Shown: positions 8,921 to 17,519 of the stretch, one piece after another | How positions within the stretch are numbered: the stretch's first letter is position 1 | Layout: each line of letters starts with the position of its first letter | From: Oleiharenicola lentus | Lineage (GTDB): Bacteria > Verrucomicrobiota > Verrucomicrobiia > Opitutales > Opitutaceae | DNA length: 64,000 nucleotides | Reading direction: 5' to 3' | Assembly: GCF_004118375.1 (NCBI RefSeq) | Contig: NZ_SDHX01000002.1 | Location: 919,001-983,000, forward strand | The notes under the pieces: model-generated | Told to the model about the DNA's origin: nothing | Seen by the model: only the letters and a program-made list of their open reading frames with translations | Databases searched by the model: none | Program-made: the position numbers and the translations under genes

Positions 8921-9523
8921 ATGAGAACCACGCTGCTTTCCCTGCTTTTGTCCCTCTCCATCCTGACCGGCCTGCGCGCCCAGGAACTGTCTGCCGAGGA
9001 CCGCGCCGCCGGCCTCGCCCACCTCGAGAAAACGCGCGCCGCCGTGCTCGCCGCCGCCGAGGGCCTGTCGGAAACCCAGCTCAACTTCAAATCCGCCCCC
9101 GAGAAATGGTCCGTGGCGCAGGTGCTTGAGCACATCGCGTCAGCCGAGGACATGCTTCTGGGCCTGGTCACCGGCCAGGTGCTGAAGGCGCCGCCGCCCG
9201 CCGAGGGCACGGACTTCAAGGCGACCGACGCCCTGATCCTGAAAGCAATTCCCGACCGCAGCCAGAAGCGCACCGCCCCCGAGCCACTGATCCCGACCAA
9301 CCGCTACGGTTCTTCCGCCGAAGCGTTGAAACACTTCGGAGAAAGCCGCGCCAAGACCCTCGCCCTGATGAAGGATACGCCCGATCTCCGTGCCCACGCC
9401 GCCGACAGCCCGCTCGGCAAACTCGATGCCTACCAGTGGCTCCTCTTCATCTCCGCCCACACCGAGCGCCACACGAAGCAGCTGCTCGAGGTGAAGGCGG
9501 ATGTAAATTTCCCGAAATCCTGA
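8921..9523 (+). CDS. Exported DinB-like protein
   Basis: A 200-aa protein with a signal peptide (1-20, LLSLSILTGLRA) and a DinB/YfiT four-helix fold. The metal-type histidine motif appears as VLEHIASAED near residues 68-77 and again near the end as HTERHTKQL. The family includes bacillithiol- and mycothiol-linked enzymes, and many members have no assigned reaction. A periplasmic location is suggested by the signal. It is the first of two short plus-strand genes; the next starts 13 bp later. Confidence 0.82.
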   Translation: MRTTLLSLLLSLSILTGLRAQELSAEDRAAGLAHLEKTRAAVLAAAEGLSETQLNFKSAPEKWSVAQVLEHIASAEDMLLGLVTGQVLKAPPPAEGTDFKATDALILKAIPDRSQKRTAPEPLIPTNRYGSSAEALKHFGESRAKTLALMKDTPDLRAHAADSPLGKLDAYQWLLFISAHTERHTKQLLEVKADVNFPKS

Positions 9524-9536
9524 GCGCAGCAGTCCC

Positions 9537-9932
9537 ATGAAAACCCAGGTCAGGTTTCGATCGAAGAAATTTCCGCCCTACGAAAGCGAGGAGGAGCAGC
9601 TGAACCCGGGCATCTGGGGCAAGCGTCTGGCCGAATACCTCGCCACGCGCCTGGCGGAAAAGGGCATCGAGACGGGCGAGATTAACGCCGAGGATTGGGG
9701 CTGGTTCCTGCCCATCAAGACGACAGGCCCGGCCATCGCGCTCTGCTGTGGGCACCAGGACGGGGAAGACGACGAGTTTCTGTGTTTCTCGGAGCCAAGC
9801 ACCCCCGTCGTCAGGAAGCTTTTCAACAAAGTGGACCTCACGCCCCAGCTCTCCCGCTTGCTCGGTGCCATCGAGCAGATCCTCGCCTCAGATCCGGATG
9901 TTCGCGAGGTCGTCTGGGAGGAACCGCGCTGA
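9537..9932 (+). CDS. Small hypothetical acidic protein
   Basis: A 131-aa soluble protein with no signal peptide or membrane segment. It is acidic in its central part (GHQDGEDDEFLCFSEPS) and has a Trp-rich patch (EDWGWFLPI). I do not recognise the family. The layout (basic N-terminus, one mixed alpha/beta domain) resembles small cytoplasmic proteins of the immunity-protein sort, but nothing shows that role. It follows the DinB-like gene by 13 bp and is probably co-transcribed. It converges on the oxidoreductase gene whose stop is 14 bp away, with no clear terminator between them. Confidence 0.65.
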   Translation: MKTQVRFRSKKFPPYESEEEQLNPGIWGKRLAEYLATRLAEKGIETGEINAEDWGWFLPIKTTGPAIALCCGHQDGEDDEFLCFSEPSTPVVRKLFNKVDLTPQLSRLLGAIEQILASDPDVREVVWEEPR

Positions 9933-9945
9933 AAACAGCCCGTAC

Positions 9946-11358
9946 TCAGGCCCGGCCGGCCAACCGCAGCGCACCGTAGCCGGGGCGCTCCGGGCGGGTG
10001 AGCATGGCATTGGCTGCGTCGTCGTTCACGAAACGCTCAGCCTTTACATCCCACGTGAGCGGGCGGGCGGTCTTCATGGCAATCCAGCTGAGAATGCAGG
10101 CCGTGTTTGAATAGTGCGCCATGCTGGCGGGCGAGAGCGGCGTGGCGCGGCTCTTCACGCACTCGAGCCAGTTCTTGTGGTGCGAGGTGCTGGCCGGGAA
10201 CGTCACCTTGACGCCGTTCGGGTCGAGCAGCTTCTCGTCGCTGGCGGCGAGCCAGTGGAGCTGGCCGGGCGTGTTGCTCTTCGGGTCGCTCGCGGTGGCG
10301 CCCTCATTGCGGGCCACGAAGATCCAGCCCTCGTCGCCGATGAACTTGATGCCGTTCTGCAGCTCGTCGGATACGCGCATCTGCACGCCGCCGGGATAGG
10401 TCAGGTGGACGTTGTATTTGCCATGCACATTCCAGATCGAGTTCGTCGGGAACTCGCCCTGGCCCTCGATCTTCGAAGGGCCGCCGTGCTCCTGGTCCAT
10501 GCCCCAGTGGGCAATGTCGAAATGATGCGCGCCCCACCCGGTGATCATGCCGAGGCAGTAAGACTCGTTGCGCAGCCAGCCCGGGCGGGACCCAATGTCG
10601 AGCTGGCCCTGCGCATTGAGCTGCTGGGAGTGAACCCGCTGCTCGGTGTAATAGACCTCAGGCGTGCAGCCGAGCCAGGCATCGTAGTTCAATGTGGCCG
10701 GGACGGGCTGCTGCGGGTCGTCGGGCTTGGTCGGGTCGATGGGCAGGCCGATCTCGACGCGCTGGAGCCGGCCGACCCGGCCGCTGCGCACGAACTCGCA
10801 GGCCTTGCGGAACTGCTCGTGCGGTCCCCAGGAACGCTGCTGGCTGCCGATCTGCATGATGCGGCCGCTCTTCACGACGGCGTCGCGCAGGACCACGCTC
10901 TCGGCGTGGGTCATTGTGAAGGGTTTCTGCAGGTAAACATCCTTGCCCGCGAGCACAGCACGCAGACCGATCTCGGCATGCTGGTGGTCGGGCAGGCTGA
11001 GCACAACAGCGTCGATGTCCTTGCGCGCCAGCAGTTCCTTGTAGTCCGCGTAGGTGGCGACCTCAGGCGCCGTGAGCTTGGCCTCGCGGTAGAAGTTTTC
11101 CACCCACGCCTTGCCCGCGGCGATGCGCCGGGTGTCCACGTCGCACACGGCCACGACATCGGCGAGACCGGAGCGCAGCACGCCCGGCAGGTCGTGGCCG
11201 ATCGCGATGCGACCGCAGCCGATCTGTCCCACGCGGATGCGGTTGCTGGGCGCGGCGGCACCGAACAGGCGCGACGGCACGATCAGCGGGGCGGAGATCA
11301 GGGCGGCGGCACCGGCGGCGGTGCGGATGAAGTGACGACGGGAGACGGGGGCGGTCAT
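9946..11358 (-). CDS. Gfo/Idh/MocA family oxidoreductase, Tat-exported
   Basis: A 470-aa oxidoreductase with a clear twin-arginine signal (SRRHFIRTAAGAAAL near residues 6-20) followed by the Rossmann entry IRVGQIGCGRIAIGHD. The family lysine lies in LQKPFTMT, the form seen in secreted members of this group. The C-terminal half is rich in Trp and Gly segments (GWGAHHFDIAHWG), typical of the larger verrucomicrobial/planctomycetal secreted dehydrogenases. The ATG at 11358 is preferred because the longer reading frame would run into a palindromic repeat upstream. The substrate is unknown. Confidence 0.87.
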   Translation of the reverse strand: MTAPVSRRHFIRTAAGAAALISAPLIVPSRLFGAAAPSNRIRVGQIGCGRIAIGHDLPGVLRSGLADVVAVCDVDTRRIAAGKAWVENFYREAKLTAPEVATYADYKELLARKDIDAVVLSLPDHQHAEIGLRAVLAGKDVYLQKPFTMTHAESVVLRDAVVKSGRIMQIGSQQRSWGPHEQFRKACEFVRSGRVGRLQRVEIGLPIDPTKPDDPQQPVPATLNYDAWLGCTPEVYYTEQRVHSQQLNAQGQLDIGSRPGWLRNESYCLGMITGWGAHHFDIAHWGMDQEHGGPSKIEGQGEFPTNSIWNVHGKYNVHLTYPGGVQMRVSDELQNGIKFIGDEGWIFVARNEGATASDPKSNTPGQLHWLAASDEKLLDPNGVKVTFPASTSHHKNWLECVKSRATPLSPASMAHYSNTACILSWIAMKTARPLTWDVKAERFVNDDAANAMLTRPERPGYGALRLAGRA

Positions 11359-11386
11359 GGGGAATGGGGTTCGTTCCTTATCCTGA

Positions 11387-11440
11387 AGGGTCGGCGCTTG
11401 CGCCGACCTCGTTCGCAAGGTCGCCGCAAGCGGCGACCCT
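11387..11440. repeat. Double-hairpin palindromic repeat, family A, copy 1
   Basis: Two adjacent perfect hairpins: GGTCGGCGC-TT-GCGCCGACC, an 8-nt spacer, then GGTCGCCGC-AA-GCGGCGACC, enclosed by AGG and CCT. The loops TT and AA are complementary. It lies between two minus-strand genes, just upstream of the Tat oxidoreductase start. It matches the copy at 19641 most closely. Confidence 0.85.
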
Positions 11441-11508
11441 ACATCAGATTTGTTGGGCAAAGCTTCGCCGCGGTCCCGCCGGAGTCCACCCCAATGCTGG
11501 TGGACAGT

Positions 11509-13053
11509 TCACCTGAGGTTGTCGGTGTTGCTCACAAAAGCCACGCGGGTGCTGTCGGGTGACCAAGAGGGCACGTTGATCGTGCCCTGCCCGCCGAAGA
11601 CGTAGGCGATGACGCGTGGTTTGCCGCCCTCGATGGGCATGAGGCGCAGATAGCAGTGCTTGTAGTAGGGATGATCCTCGGGGCGCACGTCCTGGCCGTA
11701 GGAAATCATGACGATCCATTTTCCATCGGGCGAAATGTGGGGGAACCAGTTGTTGAACTCGTCGTTCGTCACCTGCTCCTGCTGCGCGCCGTTGGGGCGC
11801 ATGCGCCAGATCTGCATCAGCCCGCTGCGCGTCGAGTTGTAGTAGATCCAACGGCCGTCGGGCGTATATTCCGGGCCGTCGCTCAACGAGCCCTCGCTCG
11901 TCAGCCGGACCTCCTCCCCACCCTCGGCGGAGATGCGATAGATGTCGTATTTGTCGGACTTCTGGTCGGGGTTGTGCTTGCGGCCGCCGGTATAGACCAG
12001 CCATTTGCCGTCGGGCGACCAGCCGTGAAAATAGGAGGGCGAATTCGGCGTGACGCGCACCGGCTCGCCGCCGGTCGAAGGCAGCTTGTAGATGACCGAA
12101 CGGCCGCCGTCGGCGGGCGTGTGGATGCTCACGCCGAGCATCTTGCCATCGAAAGTGAGGACGTGGTCGTTGTTGTTCCGGCCGATGGTGCCGGTGTAGA
12201 GGTCGCCGACCTGCTTGGTGACGAGGTCGAAGGTCTTGAGCTGACCGCGGTCGGGACCCGGGCCGCTGACGTTGACGATGAGCGTGCGACCGTCGGGTTT
12301 CCAGTTGGGCGCCTCGAACTGCACCGGCGAGCTGTGGACGATCTCCAGCTTGCCCGTGTGGACGTTGAGGATCTCAAGGTGCGCGCCGATGTAGTCGCGG
12401 TAAGGCACGTAGCCGGGCTTGGGCGGCTGGATGATGCGCACATCCTTGAAGACGACCTCCTCCTTCACCTTGGCGTTGTGCGAGCAGAGGAACAGGCCGA
12501 CCAACGGCTCCTCGCCGAGATCGAAGTCGGCGAGTGTCTGCGTGACGAACGGCTCGCCGTAGCGGGCCGACGAAAAGATCCAGGTATTGCCGCGGCGCTC
12601 GAGCTGCACGACGTCGCCGCCGGTCAGCGGCAGCACGACCTGCTCGGTGATGGCACCTTTCTCGCGGCGGAACTGGAGCGAGGTGAGGCCGTCGCCGGCA
12701 TGGACGCAGGCGTCCACGTAGGCGGAGTCGTGGTCGAGCGACTTGCGCGCGATCCACCCGGCCTTGCGGTGCGGGTCCACCCCCTGGCCGATCCATTCGA
12801 CGCGGGCGCGGACGATGAAGTCGCCCTTGAGCCTGTTCCAGGCGAACTGGAACTGGTCGGTCGTGCCCCACATGTTGATGCCGCCGGCACTCATGCGGTA
12901 ATGCTGGAGCGAGGGATCGTAGGTGGTCGAGCCGGCGATCTCGGGCGCGCCGACATCAGCCGCGTCGACAAACTGCCCGACCGGGGCGGCGGGCAGGTGA
13001 AGGGTGCAAGCGAGGAGACCGGCCAGCAGGCCGGCAAGACGGGGTGGTTTCAT
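11509..13053 (-). CDS. Secreted PD40/TolB-like beta-propeller protein
   Basis: A 514-aa exported protein with a signal peptide (1-22). Residues about 30-200 form a concanavalin-like domain of the DUF1349 type (segments VRARVEWIGQG and KAGWIARKSLDHDSAYVDA). The rest is a PD40 propeller with repeated blades such as FHGWSPDGKWLVYTGG, PEYTPDGRWIYYNS, FPHISPDGKWIVMISYG and VPSWSPDSTRVAFVSN. Such proteins bind or sense ligands in the periplasm; no catalytic residues are evident. It is followed downstream by the first Tat oxidoreductase and preceded by an SDR gene on the same strand. Confidence 0.83.
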   Translation of the reverse strand: MKPPRLAGLLAGLLACTLHLPAAPVGQFVDAADVGAPEIAGSTTYDPSLQHYRMSAGGINMWGTTDQFQFAWNRLKGDFIVRARVEWIGQGVDPHRKAGWIARKSLDHDSAYVDACVHAGDGLTSLQFRREKGAITEQVVLPLTGGDVVQLERRGNTWIFSSARYGEPFVTQTLADFDLGEEPLVGLFLCSHNAKVKEEVVFKDVRIIQPPKPGYVPYRDYIGAHLEILNVHTGKLEIVHSSPVQFEAPNWKPDGRTLIVNVSGPGPDRGQLKTFDLVTKQVGDLYTGTIGRNNNDHVLTFDGKMLGVSIHTPADGGRSVIYKLPSTGGEPVRVTPNSPSYFHGWSPDGKWLVYTGGRKHNPDQKSDKYDIYRISAEGGEEVRLTSEGSLSDGPEYTPDGRWIYYNSTRSGLMQIWRMRPNGAQQEQVTNDEFNNWFPHISPDGKWIVMISYGQDVRPEDHPYYKHCYLRLMPIEGGKPRVIAYVFGGQGTINVPSWSPDSTRVAFVSNTDNLR

Positions 13054-13162
13054 GGCGGGGGTAACGGGGTGCGGGCAACGACCCGAGAGCTAAGCCACCC
13101 CGCCGCGTTTCGCGAATTCTAAGGCGCGGCTTTCCGGTCAATCAGTGGACTGGAGGATTCTG

Positions 13163-13224
13163 GTAGGGCCAGTCTCTGACCGGCCGGCTCGGCGCCGAAG
13201 CGGCCGGCCGGAGACCGGCCCTAC
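13163..13224. repeat. Double-hairpin palindromic repeat, family A, copy 2
   Basis: Flanked by GTAGGG and CCCTAC. The first hairpin is GGCCAGTC-TCT-GACCGGCC, with one mismatch. The second is GGCCGGCC-GGA-GACCGGCC, also imperfect. A GC-rich spacer separates them. It lies directly after the stop of the SDR gene. Confidence 0.8.
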
Positions 13225-13226
13225 GC

Positions 13227-14000
13227 TCAGAAACCCATGCTCGCGCCGCCGTCCACCGGCAGCACGGCGCCGGTGACGAATTTCGCGGCGGGCGAAGCCA
13301 GGTAAACCGCCGCCCAGCCGACATCGGAGACATCGCCGAGTTTCGCCATGGGCGTGCGGCTGATGATCTTGTTCTTGCGCGCCGGATCGCCGGCGAAGGC
13401 CTTGCGCGACATGTCGGTGTCGATCCAGCCCGGGGCGATGGCGTTCACCCGGATACCGTGGGAAGACAGCTCGGTGGAAAGCGTGCGCACCATGCCGAGC
13501 ATGGCGGACTTGGCCGAGGCGTAGGCCACGACGAGCGGGATGCCAAAGAGCGAGGCCATCGAGGCCGTGAAGATGATCGAGCCGTGCTTGCGCTCGATCA
13601 TGCCGGGGGCGACGAGCCGCGTGAGCTCGTGCGCGCCAATGATGTGCGTGTTAATCACGTCGAGGAACTCCTGCGGCGTGGTGTCCACGGCCGCCTTCTT
13701 GAGGTGCCGGCCGGCGTTGTTGACGAGGCACGTGATCGAACCGTGCTCCTGGGTGATGCGCTGCACGAGCGCCCCGGTTCCGGCCGTTTCCGTGATATCA
13801 TGCACGGCGTAGGCGGCACCCTCGCCCATCGTCTTGACGGCAGCGGCCAGCTCGGCCTCGCGCCGACCGACGAGCACGACGCGGGCGCCGGCCGCGTGCA
13901 TGGCCTGCGCGATGGCCTGGCCGATGCCGGTGCCGCCACCGGTCACGACCGCAAGTTCACCCTTGAGGGAAAAGATTCCGGGAAATTCGGAGGAATTCAT
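13227..14000 (-). CDS. Short-chain dehydrogenase/reductase (SDR)
   Basis: Cytoplasmic NAD(P)-dependent SDR of 257 aa. The cofactor motif GGGTGIGQA lies near residues 21-29, the NNAG motif in CLVNNAGRH, the catalytic Ser in TASMASL, and YASAKSA supplies the YxxxK pair. The end IAPGWIDTDMS and VLPVDGGASMGF is typical of the gluconate 5-dehydrogenase / uronate-linked SDR group. It is the most downstream gene of the corrinoid methyl-transfer cluster, 88 bp after the homocysteine-methyltransferase-like gene. A role in sugar-acid oxidation or reduction (for example fructuronate reduction) is possible but only inferred from context. Confidence 0.88.
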   Translation of the reverse strand: MNSSEFPGIFSLKGELAVVTGGGTGIGQAIAQAMHAAGARVVLVGRREAELAAAVKTMGEGAAYAVHDITETAGTGALVQRITQEHGSITCLVNNAGRHLKKAAVDTTPQEFLDVINTHIIGAHELTRLVAPGMIERKHGSIIFTASMASLFGIPLVVAYASAKSAMLGMVRTLSTELSSHGIRVNAIAPGWIDTDMSRKAFAGDPARKNKIISRTPMAKLGDVSDVGWAAVYLASPAAKFVTGAVLPVDGGASMGF

Positions 14001-14088
14001 GGGAATGACCGTTTAACCACCGATGGCCCCGAAAGGCACGGACAAGGGAATTCAACTGATTACTGCCATCCGGGAGCCGTTGGCGGGT

Positions 14089-15000
14089 TTACTGGGGCCG
14101 ATTGAAGGCCTCCACCACGCCACGGATGGCCCGAGTGTGATCAGGCGTGCTGCCGCAGCAGGAGCCGATGATGGAGATGCCGGTGGCGAGCACCTCGGGC
14201 ACGTCCTTGGCCATGTCGGCGGGGAGCTGCTTGTAAACCGCCTTGAGGTTCTCGAGCACGGGCAGGCCGGCGTTGGGCTGCACCATCACAGGCAGCGAAC
14301 AGTTTTCCCGGTAGAGCTTCCCGACCATGGCCGCGCCTTTCATGTCCATACCGGTGCCGCAGTTCAGCGCCGCGATGTGGGCGCCGCGTTCCTGGATGAA
14401 TTCCGCGGCCTGCTCGGGTGAGACGCCCATCATGGTCTTGTAGAACGTGCCATCCATCGAGAGATCGTAGGCCAGCGAGGCGATGATGCAGGAGCTGCCG
14501 GCGGCCTTCGCCGCGTCGATGGCCAGCCCGAGTTCCTCGAGGCCGGTCTGGGTCTCGATGATGATCGCGTCGGCCCCGGCCTTCACGAGCGCGGTTGCCT
14601 GCTCCTCCAGCGCGGAGCGCGCCTCGGCCTCGGTGAGTTCGCCGTAGGGTTCGAGCAGCGCGCCGAGCGGACCGATGTCCCCGAGCACATAGCCGGGGCG
14701 TCCGCCGAAGGCCTCGCGCGTGATGCGCACGGCGGCGGCGTTGATGGCCGCGAGTTCCGCCTCGTGGCCGTGGCGCCGCAGCATGATGCGGCTGCCGCCG
14801 AAGGAATTGGAGATGATGCAGTCCGCCCCGGCGTCGGCGTAGCGGCGCTGGATGGCGAGCACGCGGTCGGGATGCGTGAGGTTCCACGCCTCGCCGCAGG
14901 CCCCCGATTCGAGGCCGGCGAGGAAGAGCTGCGTGCCCATGGCCCCGTCACACACAAGGCGGCGGGTCGCGAGGGCTTCAAGGAGCGGGGGTTGGTTCAT
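14089..15000 (-). CDS. Homocysteine S-methyltransferase-family protein
   Basis: A 303-aa TIM-barrel protein of the betaine-/S-methylmethionine-homocysteine methyltransferase family, the fold of the MetH N-terminus. The family start CDGAMGTQLFLAG is near residues 18-30. The zinc-binding cysteines are seen as Cys in LNCGTGMDM and the CC pair in GSCCGSTPDHTRAI near the end. It may pass methyl groups to homocysteine or, like some relatives, accept methyl from a substrate into the corrinoid/THF pool. It lies between the MetF-like gene and the SDR gene on the same strand, supporting a place in the one-carbon cluster. Confidence 0.85.
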   Translation of the reverse strand: MNQPPLLEALATRRLVCDGAMGTQLFLAGLESGACGEAWNLTHPDRVLAIQRRYADAGADCIISNSFGGSRIMLRRHGHEAELAAINAAAVRITREAFGGRPGYVLGDIGPLGALLEPYGELTEAEARSALEEQATALVKAGADAIIIETQTGLEELGLAIDAAKAAGSSCIIASLAYDLSMDGTFYKTMMGVSPEQAAEFIQERGAHIAALNCGTGMDMKGAAMVGKLYRENCSLPVMVQPNAGLPVLENLKAVYKQLPADMAKDVPEVLATGISIIGSCCGSTPDHTRAIRGVVEAFNRPQ

Positions 15001-15023
15001 GGAGGAAGAAGACGAGTAACTTT

Positions 15024-15108
15024 ACCACTAATGGCCACTAAGAGGACACTAATTCATACCTCGTGATCGAGAATCCGTCATTAGTGTTCATGAGTGTAGA
15101 TTAGTGGT
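15024..15108. repeat. Imperfect palindrome with TTAGTG boxes
   Basis: ACCACTAAT (15024-15032) pairs with ATTAGTGGT (15100-15108). An inner box GACACTAAT is opposed by ATTAGTGTT. The whole 85-bp segment sits between the MetF-like and homocysteine-methyltransferase-like genes and could fold as a long hairpin in their transcript. It is AT-rich compared with its flanks. Confidence 0.6.
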
Positions 15109-15125
15109 TACAGGGATTGATTGAT

Positions 15126-15827
15126 TCAGAGTGGCGCGAAGTTGCCGAAGGCGTAAACGTGGAACCGGGCCAGGCGCGGGTGGCCTTGGAACGCCTTCAC
15201 GATGTAACCGGGATCGAAGCCGAAGACAAACCTCGCGATGTTCTTGGGATTGGAGAGCATGCCGCGCACGGAGTTCTCGATGCCGCAGACCGCCGCGAAG
15301 CGCGCGAGCTGCTTGAGCGAGCAGCGATTGGGCACGCCGAGGTGAACCGGCAGCGGCGACGCATCGAGGAAGCGGGCGATGGCCGCCTCGTCGAGCGACC
15401 ACTGCGTCACGACGAAACTCGCGTAGGCGGTCTTGCGGCGAAGGATATCAATGCCCTGCTCGAAAGTCAGCGGGCTGTTGCCTTCCGGGAAGCCCCCCAC
15501 CCCGATCTCGAAGCCGGCGAAGGCACCTGTCGCGACAAGTTCATCCACCGTGGCAAAGGCGCCCTCCTGATGCGTGTTGCCGCGGATGAGAAAAACCTTG
15601 CGCGTCAGCGGCCGAACCGCGGCGGCGATCGCGTGGGCGTCGGCCGCGTCCTTCACCTTGAACGCCGCGATGTGTGGCACGGGCTTCAGGCCCTTGGCGT
15701 GCAGTTCGGCGCACTTGGCCAGCACAGCCTCCTTGCCCTCGGTCGGCAGCCAGGTGACGAAGATCTCTTCGTAAGCAACGTCGGCCGGGACGTCGTTGCG
15801 GGTGGTGATTTCAAGACTCATGCCCAT
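15126..15827 (-). CDS. MetF-like methylenetetrahydrofolate reductase family protein
   Basis: A 233-aa protein with the methylenetetrahydrofolate reductase barrel pattern, shorter than typical MetF. Recognisable pieces are GLKPVPHIAAFKV, the folate/flavin-side segment VFLIRGNTHQEGAF, FEIGVGGFPEGNSP and the C-terminal VHLGVPNRCSLKQLARFA. In a corrinoid pathway it would oxidise methyl-THF made by the methyltransferases to methylene-THF, or run the reverse. Starts at 15827 and 15821 are equally possible. It is flanked by a palindrome on one side and a type-B repeat on the other. Confidence 0.8.
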   Translation of the reverse strand: MGMSLEITTRNDVPADVAYEEIFVTWLPTEGKEAVLAKCAELHAKGLKPVPHIAAFKVKDAADAHAIAAAVRPLTRKVFLIRGNTHQEGAFATVDELVATGAFAGFEIGVGGFPEGNSPLTFEQGIDILRRKTAYASFVVTQWSLDEAAIARFLDASPLPVHLGVPNRCSLKQLARFAAVCGIENSVRGMLSNPKNIARFVFGFDPGYIVKAFQGHPRLARFHVYAFGNFAPL

Positions 15828-15904
15828 GGGGAAAGGAAGGAACGGTATTTAACCACGGAGGGACCCGGATGCACGCCGAAGGGAATCAAAAGCTGCGCAA
15901 CCTG

Positions 15905-15989
15905 GCATCCTGAGCGCAGCGAAGGATCCAGTGACAACCGCAGGCCATGACCGCCCGCCTCTGGATCCTTCGCTGCGCTCAGGATGACA
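15905..15989. repeat. Inverted-end repeat, family B, copy 1
   Basis: About 85 bp with ends CATCCTGAGCGCAGCGAAGG and, inverted, CCTTCGCTGCGCTCAGGATG. The sequence between the arms is variable. It lies upstream of the MetF-like gene. Confidence 0.8.
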
Positions 15990-16038
15990 GGCCGGGTGGA
16001 ATGACCCTGATTCGTGTCTGTTCGTGTTCATCCGCAGC

Positions 16039-17361
16039 TCAAAGTCCGGCTCCGTCGAATTGCTCGCCTGTGCTGAACACCCGGCCGTCGAAGACCACGG
16101 TGCGGGCACGGCGCATATTCCGCACGGTTTCGAGCGGCGAATGCCGCGTCAGGATGAATCGGCTGCGCCAGCCGGGCGCGATGCGGCCGAACTTTTGGCC
16201 GAACGCCAGCCGGTCAGCCGCGGCACCGGTGGCGGCGTGGATGACGGCTGCCGCGGGCAGGCCGGCGCGCTCCATCAGTTCGAGTTCGTAGAGCAGGCCC
16301 AGGCCGTGCGCCACGCCGCAGGAGCCGGCGTCGCTGCCGGCCAGGATGATCACACCGCGGGCGTGCGCCTTCACGAGGCTGGCGGCGTGGGCGTCGAGAA
16401 TGCGCTGGAGGTTGCCCGTGACACTGGCGTCCCAGTTGTAGCGGGCGGCTTCGTCCACCTGCACCTGCACGGGCGCGAAGGTCGGCACCCACGCGATACG
16501 GCGGTCGCGCATGCGCTCCAGCTGGTCGTCGCGCATGAAGAAGCCGTGTTCGACCGAGTCCACCCCTCCCTCGACGACGCGCTCGATGCCCGCGTCGCCC
16601 GAGGCATGCGCCAGCGTCTGGCGGCCGGCTCCGTTGGCCGCGGCGGCGAACTCGCGCAGCTCCGCGGTCGTCATCTGCGGCTCGGCGGTCACGGCGCCCT
16701 TCTGAAAATTGATGATCCCGGTCGGGATCAGTTTGATCCGGTCGGCGCCGCCGGCGATTCGCGCCGCCACACAATCAGCCGGCGAGGCAAACTCCTCCAA
16801 CGCCCCGCCCATGAAACTGCCGTAACGGCCGCGCCGGTGGATGGCGGCGCCCGGGCTGTCGAGGTAAGGCATCAAAGTGGGGCCAGTCTCCGACTGGCCA
16901 AGCGTCCGGTCGGAGACCGGACCTGCGCGACTTTTGCACAGCCGGCTGAGCGCGAGGCCCACACCGTCCTTGTCGCCCGCATCGCGCACACCCGCAACGC
17001 CGAGGCGCACAAGTTTTTCCAAGCGCGGCATGGCAGAGGCCAAGAGTTCGGCCGGAGACTGCTTCAGATAAGCCGCGCGTTTGTCGAGGTCGAGTTCGCC
17101 GCCCTCGAGGAAGAGATGCGTATGCGCGTCGATCAGGCCAGGAAGCAGCGTCGCATCGGGCGCGACGACGTCGGGAGCCGTCTGCCCCTCACGCAGAAGT
17201 TCGGCCGGTGGCGTTTGGCCATTCCCCCCCACAAAGCGGATGCCGGCCGCATCATAGACAATATGCGCGTCCCTCGCCGGCGCAGCGTTCGAGCCGTCGA
17301 GCAAGGTGCCGACGTGCAGCCAAACCGGGTGACCGGGAGTGCCCTGGGGAATCACGCTCAT
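16039..17361 (-). CDS. Amidohydrolase-family protein with an in-frame palindromic insert
   Basis: A 440-aa metal-dependent amidohydrolase of the imidazolonepropionase/prolidase-like group. The HxH metal motif is in LLPGLIDAHTHLF; later metal-site pieces are QTLAHASGD, SVEHGFF and the aspartate in ILAGSDAG. Residues about 146-161 are encoded by a family-A double-hairpin repeat (16879-16923), adding a peptide unlike the family between SRLC and LMPYLD. Read-through is intact, so the protein may still be made. The ATG at 17361 is chosen because upstream sequence belongs to a family-B repeat. It lies inside the corrinoid cluster, but its substrate is unknown. Confidence 0.83.
   Translation of the reverse strand: MSVIPQGTPGHPVWLHVGTLLDGSNAAPARDAHIVYDAAGIRFVGGNGQTPPAELLREGQTAPDVVAPDATLLPGLIDAHTHLFLEGGELDLDKRAAYLKQSPAELLASAMPRLEKLVRLGVAGVRDAGDKDGVGLALSRLCKSRAGPVSDRTLGQSETGPTLMPYLDSPGAAIHRRGRYGSFMGGALEEFASPADCVAARIAGGADRIKLIPTGIINFQKGAVTAEPQMTTAELREFAAAANGAGRQTLAHASGDAGIERVVEGGVDSVEHGFFMRDDQLERMRDRRIAWVPTFAPVQVQVDEAARYNWDASVTGNLQRILDAHAASLVKAHARGVIILAGSDAGSCGVAHGLGLLYELELMERAGLPAAAVIHAATGAAADRLAFGQKFGRIAPGWRSRFILTRHSPLETVRNMRRARTVVFDGRVFSTGEQFDGAGL
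16879..16923. repeat. Double-hairpin palindromic repeat, family A, copy 3 (inside a CDS)
   Basis: Hairpin GGCCAGTC-TCC-GACTGGCC (16881-16899), spacer AAGC, then hairpin GTCCGGTC-GGA-GACCGGAC (16904-16922). Both stems are perfect and the loops TCC and GGA are complementary. On the minus strand it is read in frame within the amidohydrolase gene as AGPVSDRTLGQSETGP. Confidence 0.9.
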
Positions 17362-17379
17362 GACACAGCCCGCCTTTTT

Positions 17380-17462
17380 GTCATCCTGAGTCCTTCTAAG
17401 GATCCAAGGGAAAGGACGCACCTCCGCCAACCGCTGGGATGCATCGCAGGGCTCAGGATGAC
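17380..17462. repeat. Inverted-end repeat, family B, copy 2
   Basis: Outer ends TCATCCTGAG and CTCAGGATGA are intact. The inner arms (CTAAGGATCC side) have diverged from the other copies. It fills most of the gap between the amidohydrolase start and the methyltransferase stop. Confidence 0.7.
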
Positions 17463-17519
17463 GGGAGCGAGGACTTTTCCGGATTCGGTCATTGGACTTC
17501 TTTGGCGTTTCCGCGGACG

